In this document: piece by piece, positions 17,163 through 27,528 of the stretch | How the letters are laid out: every line of letters starts with the position of its first letter | Numbering within the stretch: position 1 is the first letter of the stretch | DNA from: Lysobacter antibioticus | GTDB lineage: Bacteria > Pseudomonadota > Gammaproteobacteria > Xanthomonadales > Xanthomonadaceae | NCBI RefSeq assembly: GCF_001442535.1 | Contig: NZ_CP013141.1 | Coordinates: forward strand, 2,756,624-2,820,623 | DNA length: 64,000 nucleotides | Direction: 5' to 3' | Notes under the pieces: generated by a model | The model's database searches: none | Seen by the model: only the letters and a program-made list of their open reading frames with translations | What the model was told of the DNA's origin: nothing | Translations under genes and position numbers: made by a program

Positions 17163-17624
17163 CTAGATGGCGTTCAGAATAAGATCAGCTAGCGCCCTCT
17201 CACCCATGCGGCCTGCCGCCTTTCTCACTGCCACCATAAGAGCTGAGGGTGCTTCAATTTCGGCATGGAGATATAGCGAACAGCCTGTTTTGAATATGAA
17301 ATGCTGTTCAAGGTGTTCTAGCTCTACGGCGACCTTCTTTGCAGGTTGGCCCAAGCTGTTTAGCTCTATGTACCGAATGACAGCCAACGTTGCTAAGTTG
17401 GTGCCAAACGTCTCAATCTCTCGATTCGGATCACCCTGCCAGCGGACTCGAACCCAGCCCTGCTCTTCATCAGGGTCGACACCGGCAGCTGCTTCATCGA
17501 CCGGAAGGACTAGCGTTCCATCCGTCAGAGAACGAGCACACCAGGTATCTCCAACCTGCTCAGGCTCATACAGCGGCATCAGGTTCGCAATGAAACCTAC
17601 GATTGCTGCACTCTTAGACGTCAT
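17163..17624 (-). CDS. Hypothetical protein at the island edge
   Basis: 153 aa, cytosolic, no signal or membrane segment. The sequence opens MTSKSAAIVGFIANLMPLYE and has an acidic middle (DEAAAGVDPDEEQGWVRVRW) and a helical C-terminus (ALMVAVRKAAGRMGERALADLIL). No family is recognised. Base composition is lower in GC than the toxin array to its left. It runs in the same direction as the small regulator at 17658 and is 33 nt downstream of it, so the two may be co-transcribed. Confidence 0.6.
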   Translation of the reverse strand: MTSKSAAIVGFIANLMPLYEPEQVGDTWCARSLTDGTLVLPVDEAAAGVDPDEEQGWVRVRWQGDPNREIETFGTNLATLAVIRYIELNSLGQPAKKVAVELEHLEQHFIFKTGCSLYLHAEIEAPSALMVAVRKAAGRMGERALADLILNAI

Positions 17625-17657
17625 CTTAGATGTCCTTATCTCAATGGTGCCTGCATC

Positions 17658-17912
17658 TTAGCCGCGCGACTTAGAAGGAGGAAATATGTGCTGCTTGATC
17701 TGCGCCAGGGTCCTGCGCTGCTGCCCTTCTGATAGCAGCCCAAAGGCGAGCACCATTTGCGCGAGCAAGTCCGAGTCTGCAAACAGGTAGGCGATCGGCA
17801 CTCGCAGCTCGTCCGCGATGCGTTGCAAGATTGCTAGCTCGGGCTCGTCGCCCGGCTTTAAGTACCGGACGAATCGGGCATTTGCGAGACGGGTATTCAG
17901 GGCAGCATCCAT
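17658..17912 (-). CDS. Short XRE-like regulator lacking the first HTH helices
   Basis: 84 aa if started at MDAALNTRLANARF. Its C-terminal two thirds (LAILQRIADELRVPIAYLFADSD, then FGLLSEGQQRRTLAQIKQ) align with the XRE protein at 19806-20159 (ARRIAEALGVPLAFLYAETD, LGLLSKPEQRKAVADLKA). The first two helices of the helix-turn-helix are missing or replaced. It may be a truncated regulator that still dimerises, or a decayed gene. An upstream frame to 18002 runs through the palindrome and is not supported. It is divergent from the XRE gene at 18049. Confidence 0.55.
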   Translation of the reverse strand: MDAALNTRLANARFVRYLKPGDEPELAILQRIADELRVPIAYLFADSDLLAQMVLAFGLLSEGQQRRTLAQIKQHIFPPSKSRG

Positions 17913-17947
17913 GCGTCCAGTCCTCAGTGAGCCGGCGACTAAGGCCG

Positions 17948-17970
17948 GATATGTCCAGATCGGACACATC
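17948..17970. promoter_or_regulatory. Palindromic candidate operator between divergent regulators
   Basis: Dyad GAT-A-TGTCC, AGATC centre, GGACA-C-ATC, spanning 23 bp with one mismatched pair. It sits between the divergent genes at 17912 and 18049, as expected of an autoregulatory XRE binding site. Confidence 0.6.
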
Positions 17971-18048
17971 GCAACTTTCCAATATGGCAGCACCAAAGTC
18001 AACCGTTTTGGAAAGGAAAGTCCTTGCCGATTTAGTCAGACTCCGGCC

Positions 18049-18408
18049 ATGGATACTTTCGGTTCCAGGTTGCGAGGCCTGCGCGAAGCGCGCGGCTGGT
18101 CTCAGGAGAAGCTGGGCTTCGAACTCGAAGTCACGGGCGCGACTGTCTCTAAGTGGGAGACCGGGCGGGCCGAGCCGAATCTGGGACACCTTGAGCTGTT
18201 CCTGCAGGTGTTCGCCCAGGACAACGTGACGCTGGATTGGCTGATCACGGGGAAGAAGTCCGGCTCGGCGAAGACCGATAAGGCCCGCAAAGCCAGTGAG
18301 CCTTCCCCCCGGGCGGCGGACAGTCAGGACGAGCAGGCATTGCTAGCCCGCTACCGTCGACTGCCGGCCAAGAAGCAGAAGATGTTGCTTGGCCTGTTGG
18401 AAGACTAA
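18049..18408 (+). CDS. XRE-family transcriptional regulator
   Basis: 119 aa. Residues 1-60 form a classic lambda-repressor-type helix-turn-helix (FGSRLRGLREARGWSQEKLG, then VTGATVSKWETGRAEPNLGHL). A short linker leads to a small C-terminal helix (LLARYRRLPAKKQKMLLGLLE) typical of phage-type repressors. The start at 18049 begins the HTH; the longer frame from 17818 crosses the divergent promoter. The HNH endonuclease follows 44 nt downstream on the same strand, so this may be its controller protein. Confidence 0.82.
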   Translation: MDTFGSRLRGLREARGWSQEKLGFELEVTGATVSKWETGRAEPNLGHLELFLQVFAQDNVTLDWLITGKKSGSAKTDKARKASEPSPRAADSQDEQALLARYRRLPAKKQKMLLGLLED

Positions 18409-18452
18409 ACACCTCTCCGCCCCGCATCGGACGCAACCATGGCGAAGCCCCA

Positions 18453-19394
18453 GTGATCGACCTCCCTTTTGAAGTTGGTGCGCTGTATCACCGCGGCAAC
18501 GAAATTCATGGCTTGCTAGGGGGCCAACGGCAAGGCGGCATCTCCACGCCGAAGGACCAGCCCTTCATCATTGCCTTCACCGGCGAGGCCGGTAAGTCGC
18601 ACGGTTATGACGACTTCTGGGATGACGAACGCGTCTTCCACTACTTTGGCGAAGGCCAAAGCGGCGACATGCAATACACCAGCGGCAACTGGGCCATTGA
18701 GAACCATGTAGCCGACGGCAAGCGACTGCTGTTGTTTCAGATGATGGGACGGGGCAAGCCGTATCGTTACCTCGGCGAGTTCGTCAGTCAGTCCTCCTAT
18801 CTGAGGCCCAACACACCGGACACCGGCGGCTCTTTGCGTACCGCGATCGTCTTTCGCCTCGTCCCGGTTGAAGACGGCGCCTTCTTTGCCGGTAATAAGA
18901 TCGCGGAGCCCCAGGCCCCATATCAGACGCTCGACAGTACGGTTTCTTCGCAGCTGGTTGAAGTTCGCAACAAGCAGACGCTGTTCCGCAGGCGTCTGCT
19001 CGGCATCGAGAAGCAGTGCCGGCTCACCGGCATTCAAGATCTGCGCTTCCTTCGCGCCAGCCACATCAAGCCGTGGGCCGCCTGCACGAGTGGCGACGAA
19101 CGCACCGACGCCCACAACGGCGTGCTGCTGACACCGCAAGCCGACCTGCTGTTTGACCGCGGCTGGATCACTTTCGAAGGCAAGGGCAGCCTCATCGTTA
19201 CCAGCGACCTGCCGGCCGACGTGATAAAGCGGTTTGGTTTGAACCTGCGCCAGGGGCGGAACTGCGGCTTGTTTAGCGAGAAGCAGGGGGCTTACCTGGA
19301 TTACCACCGCACGCAAGTGTTTGAGCGGCGCTACAAGGGGAGCCTCGATCCCATCGATGACCTCATGGGTGACCTAGTCGGCTCAATGCCCTGA
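18453..19394 (+). CDS. HNH endonuclease, probable modification-dependent restriction enzyme
   Basis: 313 aa, GTG start. The C-terminal third is an HNH_2-type nuclease: CRLTGIQDLRFLRASHIKPW with the His of SHIKPW, then DAHNGVLLTPQADLLFDRGWI. The N-terminal part (VGALYHRGNEIHGLLGGQ.., HYFGEGQSGDM..GNWAI) resembles the SRA-like DNA-reading domain joined to HNH in type IV enzymes that cut methylated or otherwise modified DNA. No methyltransferase lies nearby, which fits a modification-dependent enzyme. A five-codon mini-ORF (18439-18456) has a stop overlapping the GTG, so translational coupling is possible. The SRA assignment is by resemblance and less certain than HNH. Confidence 0.75.
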   Translation: MIDLPFEVGALYHRGNEIHGLLGGQRQGGISTPKDQPFIIAFTGEAGKSHGYDDFWDDERVFHYFGEGQSGDMQYTSGNWAIENHVADGKRLLLFQMMGRGKPYRYLGEFVSQSSYLRPNTPDTGGSLRTAIVFRLVPVEDGAFFAGNKIAEPQAPYQTLDSTVSSQLVEVRNKQTLFRRRLLGIEKQCRLTGIQDLRFLRASHIKPWAACTSGDERTDAHNGVLLTPQADLLFDRGWITFEGKGSLIVTSDLPADVIKRFGLNLRQGRNCGLFSEKQGAYLDYHRTQVFERRYKGSLDPIDDLMGDLVGSMP

Positions 19395-19405
19395 AGTTGG
19401 GCGGA

Positions 19406-19702
19406 TCAATCGCCGCTCTCGCCTCCGCTACCACAACCGCAAATCGAAGGGCCATCTTCCGAGTAGGCACCGTCGCCGGGGTATCGGTTCGGGTCGTGTT
19501 GCGAGAGGGCTAGACCGACCTCGCATGCGTCGGTCCTCGCCAAGTGCACGCACACCGCGGCCCCGATGAGCGGCAACAACCAGATCAGGGCGAGCTGCCA
19601 TCGCCGTTGAGCGGCCGAGAACCCGCCGCTGCGCAGCACCACCCAGGTCGCCGCCAGGTTGAGCATCACCAGGATGCCCAACACCGCTGCCTGCCATCCC
19701 AT
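19406..19702 (-). CDS. Small two-span membrane protein
   Basis: 98 aa from MGWQAAVLGILVMLNLAATWVVL. Two hydrophobic segments (about 4-24 and 36-54) are separated by a short basic loop, then a Cys-containing acidic tail (PSICGCGSGGESGD). The layout recalls the PLDc_N type of small membrane protein, but the match is only general. It is convergent with the HNH endonuclease gene (11-nt gap). Confidence 0.55.
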   Translation of the reverse strand: MGWQAAVLGILVMLNLAATWVVLRSGGFSAAQRRWQLALIWLLPLIGAAVCVHLARTDACEVGLALSQHDPNRYPGDGAYSEDGPSICGCGSGGESGD

Positions 19703-19805
19703 AGCGTCACCTCGATCAGGCCGATCCGATGCGCGCACTCTCGCTGTCGGCCGGGCGGCCGTCCATAACCCGAAGGCACTGCCCTGCCCGCTCGGTTTGC
19801 CCAGG

Positions 19806-20159
19806 TCAGGCCTTGCTGCGGGTGGCGACCGACTCGGTCAGCCGGGCCTTGAGGTCGGCCACGGCCTTGCGCTGCTCGGGTTTGGACAACAGGCCCAAGG
19901 TCAGGATGGCCTCGGCCATGGTGTCGGTTTCGGCGTAGAGGAAGGCGAGCGGGACGCCCAAGGCCTCGGCGATGCGGCGCGCGGTCGCCAGATCGGCGTC
20001 ATGGACCGCCTTCTCGTAGCGGTTTATCCGCACGGCGGCGGTTTCTTGCGGCAAACCCACAGACATACCCAGCTCCTTCTGAGTGAGCCCGGCATCTTCC
20101 CTGGCCTGCTTCAAGCGCTGGGCAAAGATGGAGCGGGCGTCTACTTCGGTCTGGGCCAT
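19806..20159 (-). CDS. XRE-family regulator with autoregulatory palindrome upstream
   Basis: 117 aa. The HTH occupies about 12-70 (FAQRLKQAREDAGLTQKELG, then ETAAVRINRYEKAVHDADL). It is followed by a C-terminal segment also found in the truncated regulator at 17658-17912. A perfect 23-bp palindrome lies 33 nt upstream of the ATG. It is divergent from the low-GC cassette starting at 20390 and could regulate it, although that promoter has its own direct repeats. Confidence 0.82.
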   Translation of the reverse strand: MAQTEVDARSIFAQRLKQAREDAGLTQKELGMSVGLPQETAAVRINRYEKAVHDADLATARRIAEALGVPLAFLYAETDTMAEAILTLGLLSKPEQRKAVADLKARLTESVATRSKA

Positions 20160-20191
20160 GTGGAGAAGGATGGCTTCAAACCGCTAGAGCG

Positions 20192-20214
20192 TAAATTACG
20201 TTAAACGTAATTTA
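20192..20214. promoter_or_regulatory. Perfect 23-bp palindromic operator
   Basis: TAAATTACGTT (20192-20202), central A, AACGTAATTTA (20204-20214). The arms match perfectly. It is placed just upstream of the XRE gene that starts at 20159, and AT-rich as expected of an operator overlapping a promoter. Confidence 0.8.
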
Positions 20215-20329
20215 ATGTCTAGCTTTAGTGGATCTCTGACCGCGCTTTAAGGCTTTCATTCGAAAACATAGCGCGAAAGATGCTCAACCGGGCTGGATCT
20301 TCCCGATGGTGAGGCAGCCCCACGAAGGG

Positions 20330-20369
20330 GGTTGACGAATCGTAAATTTTGCACACAATAGGTTGACGA
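20330..20369 (+). promoter_or_regulatory. Promoter with duplicated GGTTGACGA element
   Basis: TTGACG at 20332-20337 as -35, 16-bp spacer, CACAAT at 20354-20359 as -10. GGTTGACGA occurs at 20330 and again at 20361, 31 bp apart, flanking the -10. The second copy would cover the transcription start, a good repressor position. Confidence 0.55.
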
Positions 20370-20389
20370 TCACTGGATATCGCACAAAC

Positions 20390-20998
20390 ATGGCCATCAA
20401 GAGACCCTCCGATTTCCACCCAGGCTTGAAGGATGAGTATTTAACTCAGGTAGCTAACTGGCTGCTGGAAGAGTGGTATGCAACCGAAGATGACCTAATT
20501 CGGGAAACAGATACCTCTTACACCAGAGGCACAACCCGATTTGGCCGTCAGTTACAGCGAATCGTGAACGAATATTTGTCAGGCCAGCACGACTGGCTTG
20601 GAATTGAGAATGGCAGCCTTGATCTCGTCTTCTCGATTTCTGGAATTCCGTGCCGATTTAGTAATGACAGTCTTGAGGCTCCGACTAAAAGAGCAGTACT
20701 GCAGGTTCACCCATATCAGATGAGCTTAATTGAAGATGCGCAGCCTGGGCAGGCTGTCAGATTCTGCTTCGTAATTGACCAAGGGTTTGGTGAAATCATA
20801 GAACCGAGGGCTGAACTTCTTGGCTTCACCGCTTCTGGTAATTTGGCTTGTCGCTGGCAATCTGGGACCCTCGATCGCACGCTGATTGATATAAAAGCAC
20901 CTCGCCCTGAAGCTGTTGAAGTCACCAAGCCGATGGTCACACCTAAGCGGCGAGATTATGACGTAGGTGACGATATCGATACATCCGCAGGACAATGA
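20390..20998 (+). CDS. Unknown partner protein of an XRE-ImmA/IrrE cassette
   Basis: 202 aa, soluble, no recognised family. It opens MAIKRPSDFHPGLKDEYLTQ, has a Trp/Glu-rich helix (VANWLLEEWYATEDDLIRET), a beta-rich middle (LVFSISGIPCRFSNDSLEAPTKR) and an acidic end. The ATG has no clear Shine-Dalgarno and lies about 25 nt after the predicted transcription start. Its stop overlaps the start of the following XRE-peptidase gene (ATGA), so the two are translationally coupled. Base composition is markedly AT-richer than the surrounding chromosome, with codons such as TTA and AGA, a sign of horizontal transfer. It is the possible toxin, sensor or effector of the pair; function unknown. Confidence 0.72.
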   Translation: MAIKRPSDFHPGLKDEYLTQVANWLLEEWYATEDDLIRETDTSYTRGTTRFGRQLQRIVNEYLSGQHDWLGIENGSLDLVFSISGIPCRFSNDSLEAPTKRAVLQVHPYQMSLIEDAQPGQAVRFCFVIDQGFGEIIEPRAELLGFTASGNLACRWQSGTLDRTLIDIKAPRPEAVEVTKPMVTPKRRDYDVGDDIDTSAGQ

Positions 20999-22083
20999 AA
21001 AGCATTCTAGGCTCCAATATTCGTCTCGCGCGATTACTTCACGGATTATCTTTGGCGGATCTAGGGGAGCGACTTGGAAAATCGAAACAATATTTAAGCC
21101 GTATTGAGACCGGAGCGGAACAGGTTTCCGCTACTCTCGAAAGAGACTTGGTTGATGAATTAGGAGTTCTTCCTGCATTCTTTCGGCATCTTGATCCGAT
21201 GCCGATTACTGAAGAACAATGTCATTTCAGAAAACAACTCACTACCAAGGTGGCATTGCGTCAATATGCACGTGCGCGGGGTGAGCTTCTAAAACGCTTA
21301 GTTTGTGTTTTAGACAGGCACCTTGAGCTGCCCTCATATAATATTTTGGAGACTGAACCCACCTCCGAAGAAGCGATAGAGCGTGGCGCAGAAAGATGCA
21401 GGTCATTATGGGGCTTAGGATACGGCCCAATTAGTAATATAACGAGAATTGCTGAGAATGCCGGCGCTGTAGTTATGCGGGTTAACGGACTGGCGGCAGA
21501 GGTTGATGCCGTTTCATTTGCCACCCAACGCCCTGTAATCGCTTTGAATGGCCAGGGAAAATCTGCTTGCCGCGCTCGCTTTGGTATTGCTCACGAGCTG
21601 GGGCACTTTGCTCTGCATACAGGAGTGCTAACCGGAGATCGGCTGACTGAAACTCAGGCCAATCGCTTTGCCAGCGCACTCTTACTCCCACGATCATCTT
21701 TTCTCGCCGAAAGCCATCGGGTTCTTCGCAGATCTAGACTTAACTGGGAAGGGATTAGTGAATTGAAAATTCGCTGGGGTGTTTCTAAAGCCGCTCTTTT
21801 GTATCGTGGAAAGCAACTTGGCGTTTTCTCCGATGATCAAATGCGATCGGGCTATATCACTCTTAAGCGGCATGGAGAGGCCATTGAGGAAAATGAAGAC
21901 AGCCTCATCCCCCAAGAAACTCCTGAAATTGTTTCAGAAGGCATCCAAGTCCTTTCAGAACAATTATCCATTCCAATTGCCGCAGTTTCACGTGAAATGC
22001 ATGTACAACCAAAGCTTTTAAATGATTTACTTGGAATCAGCGAAACCAATTCGACCACAAACGTAGTCAATCTTTTCAATTAG
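20995..22083 (+). CDS. XRE-ImmA/IrrE metallopeptidase fusion regulator
   Basis: 362 aa. Residues about 3-60 are an XRE helix-turn-helix (LGSNIRLARLLHGLSLADLG, KSKQYLSRIETG). Residues about 150-260 are an ImmA/IrrE (DUF955) domain with the zinc motif HELGH (His200, Glu201, His204) and a downstream ANRFASALLLP segment that supplies the third ligand in this family. The C-terminal 90 residues are acidic and less conserved. Such fusions act as stress- or phage-responsive antirepressors that cleave a partner repressor, or as antitoxin-like regulators. It is coupled to the unknown 202-aa gene (4-nt overlap, GGA upstream of the ATG). Low-GC, probably acquired. Confidence 0.85.
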   Translation: MKSILGSNIRLARLLHGLSLADLGERLGKSKQYLSRIETGAEQVSATLERDLVDELGVLPAFFRHLDPMPITEEQCHFRKQLTTKVALRQYARARGELLKRLVCVLDRHLELPSYNILETEPTSEEAIERGAERCRSLWGLGYGPISNITRIAENAGAVVMRVNGLAAEVDAVSFATQRPVIALNGQGKSACRARFGIAHELGHFALHTGVLTGDRLTETQANRFASALLLPRSSFLAESHRVLRRSRLNWEGISELKIRWGVSKAALLYRGKQLGVFSDDQMRSGYITLKRHGEAIEENEDSLIPQETPEIVSEGIQVLSEQLSIPIAAVSREMHVQPKLLNDLLGISETNSTTNVVNLFN

Positions 22084-22162
22084 TCGCTTATCAATATCCG
22101 CGACTTGGGACTGAAGAACGGCATGAACCAACCCAAGTAACCACGCCAATCTCCAGACCACA

Positions 22163-22199
22163 AAAAGGCCAAGCTCATAACTTATGAGCTTGGCCTTTT
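22163..22199. terminator. Bidirectional terminator
   Basis: Perfect 18-bp arms at 22163-22180 and 22182-22199 around a single C. The outer bases are AAAA/TTTT, so it works on both strands between the convergent genes ending at 22083 and 22248. Confidence 0.92.
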
Positions 22200-22247
22200 G
22201 CATTCGACTTAAGAGAGACGAATATTACAAAGAACAGCTCCAATTAA

Positions 22248-23198
22248 CTAAGCCTTTGAACTTGGCACTGTCGCCTCTTCTATTTCTGGCGCATTTTCTC
22301 TAAACCAAACAAATATTCTCTCATCAAAATATGAAATTGACTCTATCTCCGCTGTAGGGATAACTCGGATCCAATCTTCTTTGGGAAGCACGCCAATCTC
22401 GTCTTCGAGCTTCGCGAGAGTCTCTCGGACAGTCCCAAGCTTTTTTTCAAGCATCGTTACAAGCTTGGTCTTGGTTTGAGCTGCCGCGTCTTCAAGGGCT
22501 TTAATATTCCGAATGGAATCATTTAGGGTCCCCATATACCCTTTTAGCTCGGTCAGCTTCGCCCCAGGATAAACACTCCATTGATCTCTCTTAGGAAATC
22601 TACCCAGCGTGGTCCTAAACAAGGAGTATTCCGTTAAAACTTCGATATAAGAGGTATCAACATGAGGGCGGGGAGGAACTCTATATACGAAGCCTATATA
22701 GACTCGCCCGGACTTCAAGCTTACTACGACCTTCTTTTGCTCAGTTACTGCACGAATAAGCAATTGCTGCAGCGGATCGCCAATTTTGCGAATCAGAAAA
22801 TTGATTGTCCAGTTCCAACCACTCCGAACAACTACACGATGCCATTTATTTTTATTCCATGAGATACAGAGCAAACCATTAAGCGCTAGAGCAAAAACTA
22901 GCGACAGCGCCACGCAAGATATCAATGCCCCGGGATAATCTACAGGGAAAATCTTCTGAGCTCGGAGCCCCAACGGACCATAGGATAATGGCCAAATAGC
23001 ATCTATGAGGGAATCAATAATCGGATAAACTAGAGCGGTCACAAGGCCAAAAAAAATGCCAATTGTCGCAGCAAAGAAAAATAACCTCTGCCCATCGAAC
23101 TTCGCACTTATAAACCTTGTTGGGTAAAAAATTAAAGTAAATAAAAAGCCGCTCACTAGGAGCGGCAGTATGATTAACGCAATATTCGATGTCGACAT
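22248..23198 (-). CDS. Multi-span membrane protein with C-terminal coiled coil
   Basis: 316 aa. Three or four hydrophobic segments fill the first 125 residues (IALIILPLLVSGFLFTLIFY, FFFAATIGIFFGLVTALVYP, ALISCVALSLVFALALNGLL). A soluble domain follows with a beta-hairpin-like segment (VVVSLKSGRVYIGFVYRVP) and a helical coiled-coil region (NDSIRNIKALEDAAAQTKTK). No family is recognised. It is AT-rich like the rest of the island and follows the 77-aa gene by 5 nt on the same strand, forming an operon. The plan of membrane spans plus a cytosolic sensor-like domain is seen in several anti-phage effectors, but there is no direct evidence for that here. Confidence 0.7.
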   Translation of the reverse strand: MSTSNIALIILPLLVSGFLFTLIFYPTRFISAKFDGQRLFFFAATIGIFFGLVTALVYPIIDSLIDAIWPLSYGPLGLRAQKIFPVDYPGALISCVALSLVFALALNGLLCISWNKNKWHRVVVRSGWNWTINFLIRKIGDPLQQLLIRAVTEQKKVVVSLKSGRVYIGFVYRVPPRPHVDTSYIEVLTEYSLFRTTLGRFPKRDQWSVYPGAKLTELKGYMGTLNDSIRNIKALEDAAAQTKTKLVTMLEKKLGTVRETLAKLEDEIGVLPKEDWIRVIPTAEIESISYFDERIFVWFRENAPEIEEATVPSSKA

Positions 23199-23203
23199 AA
23201 TCC

Positions 23204-23437
23204 TTATGCCGCCTGCAATTTTTCATCCATAAAATTAAGCAGGGCATCCCCTCTGCCTGGCGGAATAAAAACAGAGTCAAGATCTAAAGTGGCGCCGCCA
23301 AAAAAATCAAACCTGGCGCCCTCCTTAAGACGACTCGTCCGCGCAAGATCGAAAGCTTGCCGGAGAATCTCAATTTCATCCGAAGAAAGCGTGGCTATCC
23401 AGTCCTTGGGGAAAATATGCTCTATGTCAGTTGTCAT
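23204..23437 (-). CDS. Small unknown protein, first gene of the membrane-protein operon
   Basis: 77 aa from MTTDIEHIFPKDWIATLSSDE. Soluble, acidic, with a helical start and a RFDFFGGATLDLDSVFIPPGRG segment. No family is recognised. It lies 5 nt upstream of the membrane protein gene, so the two are very likely co-expressed. Confidence 0.62.
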   Translation of the reverse strand: MTTDIEHIFPKDWIATLSSDEIEILRQAFDLARTSRLKEGARFDFFGGATLDLDSVFIPPGRGDALLNFMDEKLQAA

Positions 23438-23532
23438 GTTGAGCTCCAGCCGCACCGTCACTTAGTTAGGTCGTATACGCCAATTCATCACGCAGAGCAA
23501 CTATCAGCTCTGTGTAGTGAATACGCCGTTAG

Positions 23533-23561
23533 TCATCTGCCAAAACTACTTTGGCAGATGA
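23533..23561. repeat. 12-bp perfect hairpin downstream of aceE
   Basis: TCATCTGCCAAA (23533-23544) and TTTGGCAGATGA (23550-23561), 5-nt loop. It lies at the junction of aceE with the acquired island. There is no clear T-tract after it on either strand, so termination or mRNA 3'-end protection is only inferred. Confidence 0.8.
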
Positions 23562-23580
23562 TCGCCTCAAGGGCTGAGAC

Positions 23581-26286
<2,706 letters not shown>

Positions 26287-26564
26287 CGATCTCGCGGCCC
26301 CGTGGCCGCGCCTCAAAGGTGGGGGACGGATTAGAGCACCGAGTCTAACAAACGGTGACGGGGTTACGGCTTGCGGTGGCGGCTGTAAACGGTGGAATAG
26401 TCCGTTTTGGCTAGGGGTGTGCTTGGGTTGGCGGGTGGCTGGGGATCGGGTTGACGGGCCGTGGATGGGGCGGCCTGGGATACGCGGGCGTGTGGTTGGG
26501 GGCGGGGTCGCACTTGGTGTATGAGGGCGGTCGCCTGGACAGGCGCGGGCATGTGAGGTCGCGC
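26287..26564. other. aceE upstream region
   Basis: No gene is seen. The promoter of aceE must lie here (transcribed leftward), but no strong -35/-10 pair stands out. Toward the right the sequence becomes G-rich and leads into the REP array. Confidence 0.4.
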
Positions 26565-26915
26565 GGTCGCGGCTTACGCCGCTCCTACATGGGGCTGCGC
26601 ACCAGCTTTTTGTAGGAGCGGCGTGAGCCGCGACCGGCGAAGCGGGGTTACGGCGGATGGATGCAGCGGGTTGGGGCCAACGACGCCGCGACCGGTTATG
26701 GCGCCCGATGCCGCCACACAGCGGCTCGGGTCGCGGCTTACGCCGCTCCTACAGGGGTGGGCACCGGCTTTTTGTAGGAGCGGCGTGAGCCGCGACCGGC
26801 GAAGCGGGGTTGCGGCGGATGGATGCAGCGGGTTGGGGCCAACGACGCCGCGACCGGTTATGGCGCCCGATGCCACCACACAGCGGCTCGGGTCGCGGCT
26901 TACGCCGCTCCTACA
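26565..26915. repeat. REP array with 162-bp tandem duplication
   Basis: Five REP palindromes of the form GGTCGCGGCTTACGCCGCTCCTACA or its complement lie at 26565, 26611, 26729, 26773 and 26891, alternating in orientation (BIME-like). The unit 26606-26767 is repeated almost exactly at 26768-26929, period 162 bp, giving two near-identical copies with only a few substitutions (for example GGTTACGG/GGTTGCGG). The last REP overlaps the 3' end of the transposase gene. Confidence 0.9.
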
Positions 26916-27448
26916 GGGGCTATTCGGCGACACAGGGCATGGGGTGGCGCAGCACGCGCTGTCGGCGGGACGCCTTCGATCCATAGGGCGCCCCAATGAG
27001 GGTAGTCGCCCACGCGACGCACGAGGCCGGCGCGGAGCGGGTTGGCGACCAGGTAACGGGCAGCCGTAAGCAAACAGTCGTCATGACGCAAGGCGCGGTC
27101 GTGATACGCCGGGGCCCAAACGCTGCACGCGAGCGGTAGTACGAAGCGCACCTGGCGCGCGGTGTTCGATTTCAAACGCCGCATGAGATCCGGCAAGGTT
27201 TCCCATGCGCCGAGTTCGACCAAGCCGTGCCAGTGGTCGGGCATCAGCACCCACGCCAACAGCCGCGAGCGCGGCCACAGGCGCATATCGAGCAGCGCGT
27301 CGGTCGCCGCAGTGGCCAGACGTGGGTCGGCAAACAAAGCTCGCCGGCCGTCAGTGACCGACGTGACCAAATAAATGCCTTGGGTTTCGGAGCAACGCCC
27401 GCGACGGAGTGCGGCGTGTCCAGGAGGGCGCGGTGGAGACGGGGTCAT
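26900..27448 (-). CDS. REP-associated tyrosine transposase (RAYT)
   Basis: 182 aa. A Y1/HUH transposase of the IS200/IS605-related RAYT group: the His-x-His motif lies in MPDHWHGLVELG (His72, His74), and the conserved ARYLVANPLRAGLVRRVGDYPHW carries the candidate catalytic Tyr132. Start MTPSPPRPPGHAALRRG at 27448; the longer frame to 27604 would read through two REP palindromes. Its last codons are themselves encoded by a REP. RAYTs are domesticated single-copy enzymes thought to mobilise REP/BIME sequences, and it is flanked on both sides by such repeats. The same palindrome is scattered over 27 kb of this window. Confidence 0.9.
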   Translation of the reverse strand: MTPSPPRPPGHAALRRGRCSETQGIYLVTSVTDGRRALFADPRLATAATDALLDMRLWPRSRLLAWVLMPDHWHGLVELGAWETLPDLMRRLKSNTARQVRFVLPLACSVWAPAYHDRALRHDDCLLTAARYLVANPLRAGLVRRVGDYPHWGALWIEGVPPTARAAPPHALCRRIAPVGAA

Positions 27449-27528
27449 GCGATACAGCGTCGTTGCCCGTCGCCAGCGCAGGTATCGGATGCGGGGTCGT
27501 CGTGAGGTCGGGGTTTGCCGCGAACTGG

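Noticed and set aside
17818..18048. Longer N-terminus for the XRE regulator
   Set aside because: The extension crosses the divergent promoter and palindrome, and the HTH begins at the ATG at 18049.
16883..23580. Prophage or integrative element with integrase and att sites
   Set aside because: No integrase, phage structural gene, tRNA or flanking direct repeat was found; only composition and gene content suggest acquisition.
26565..26930. Possible CRISPR array from regularly repeated units
   Set aside because: Units are palindromic REPs in alternating orientation within a 162-bp duplicated block; spacers are themselves repeated and there are no cas genes.
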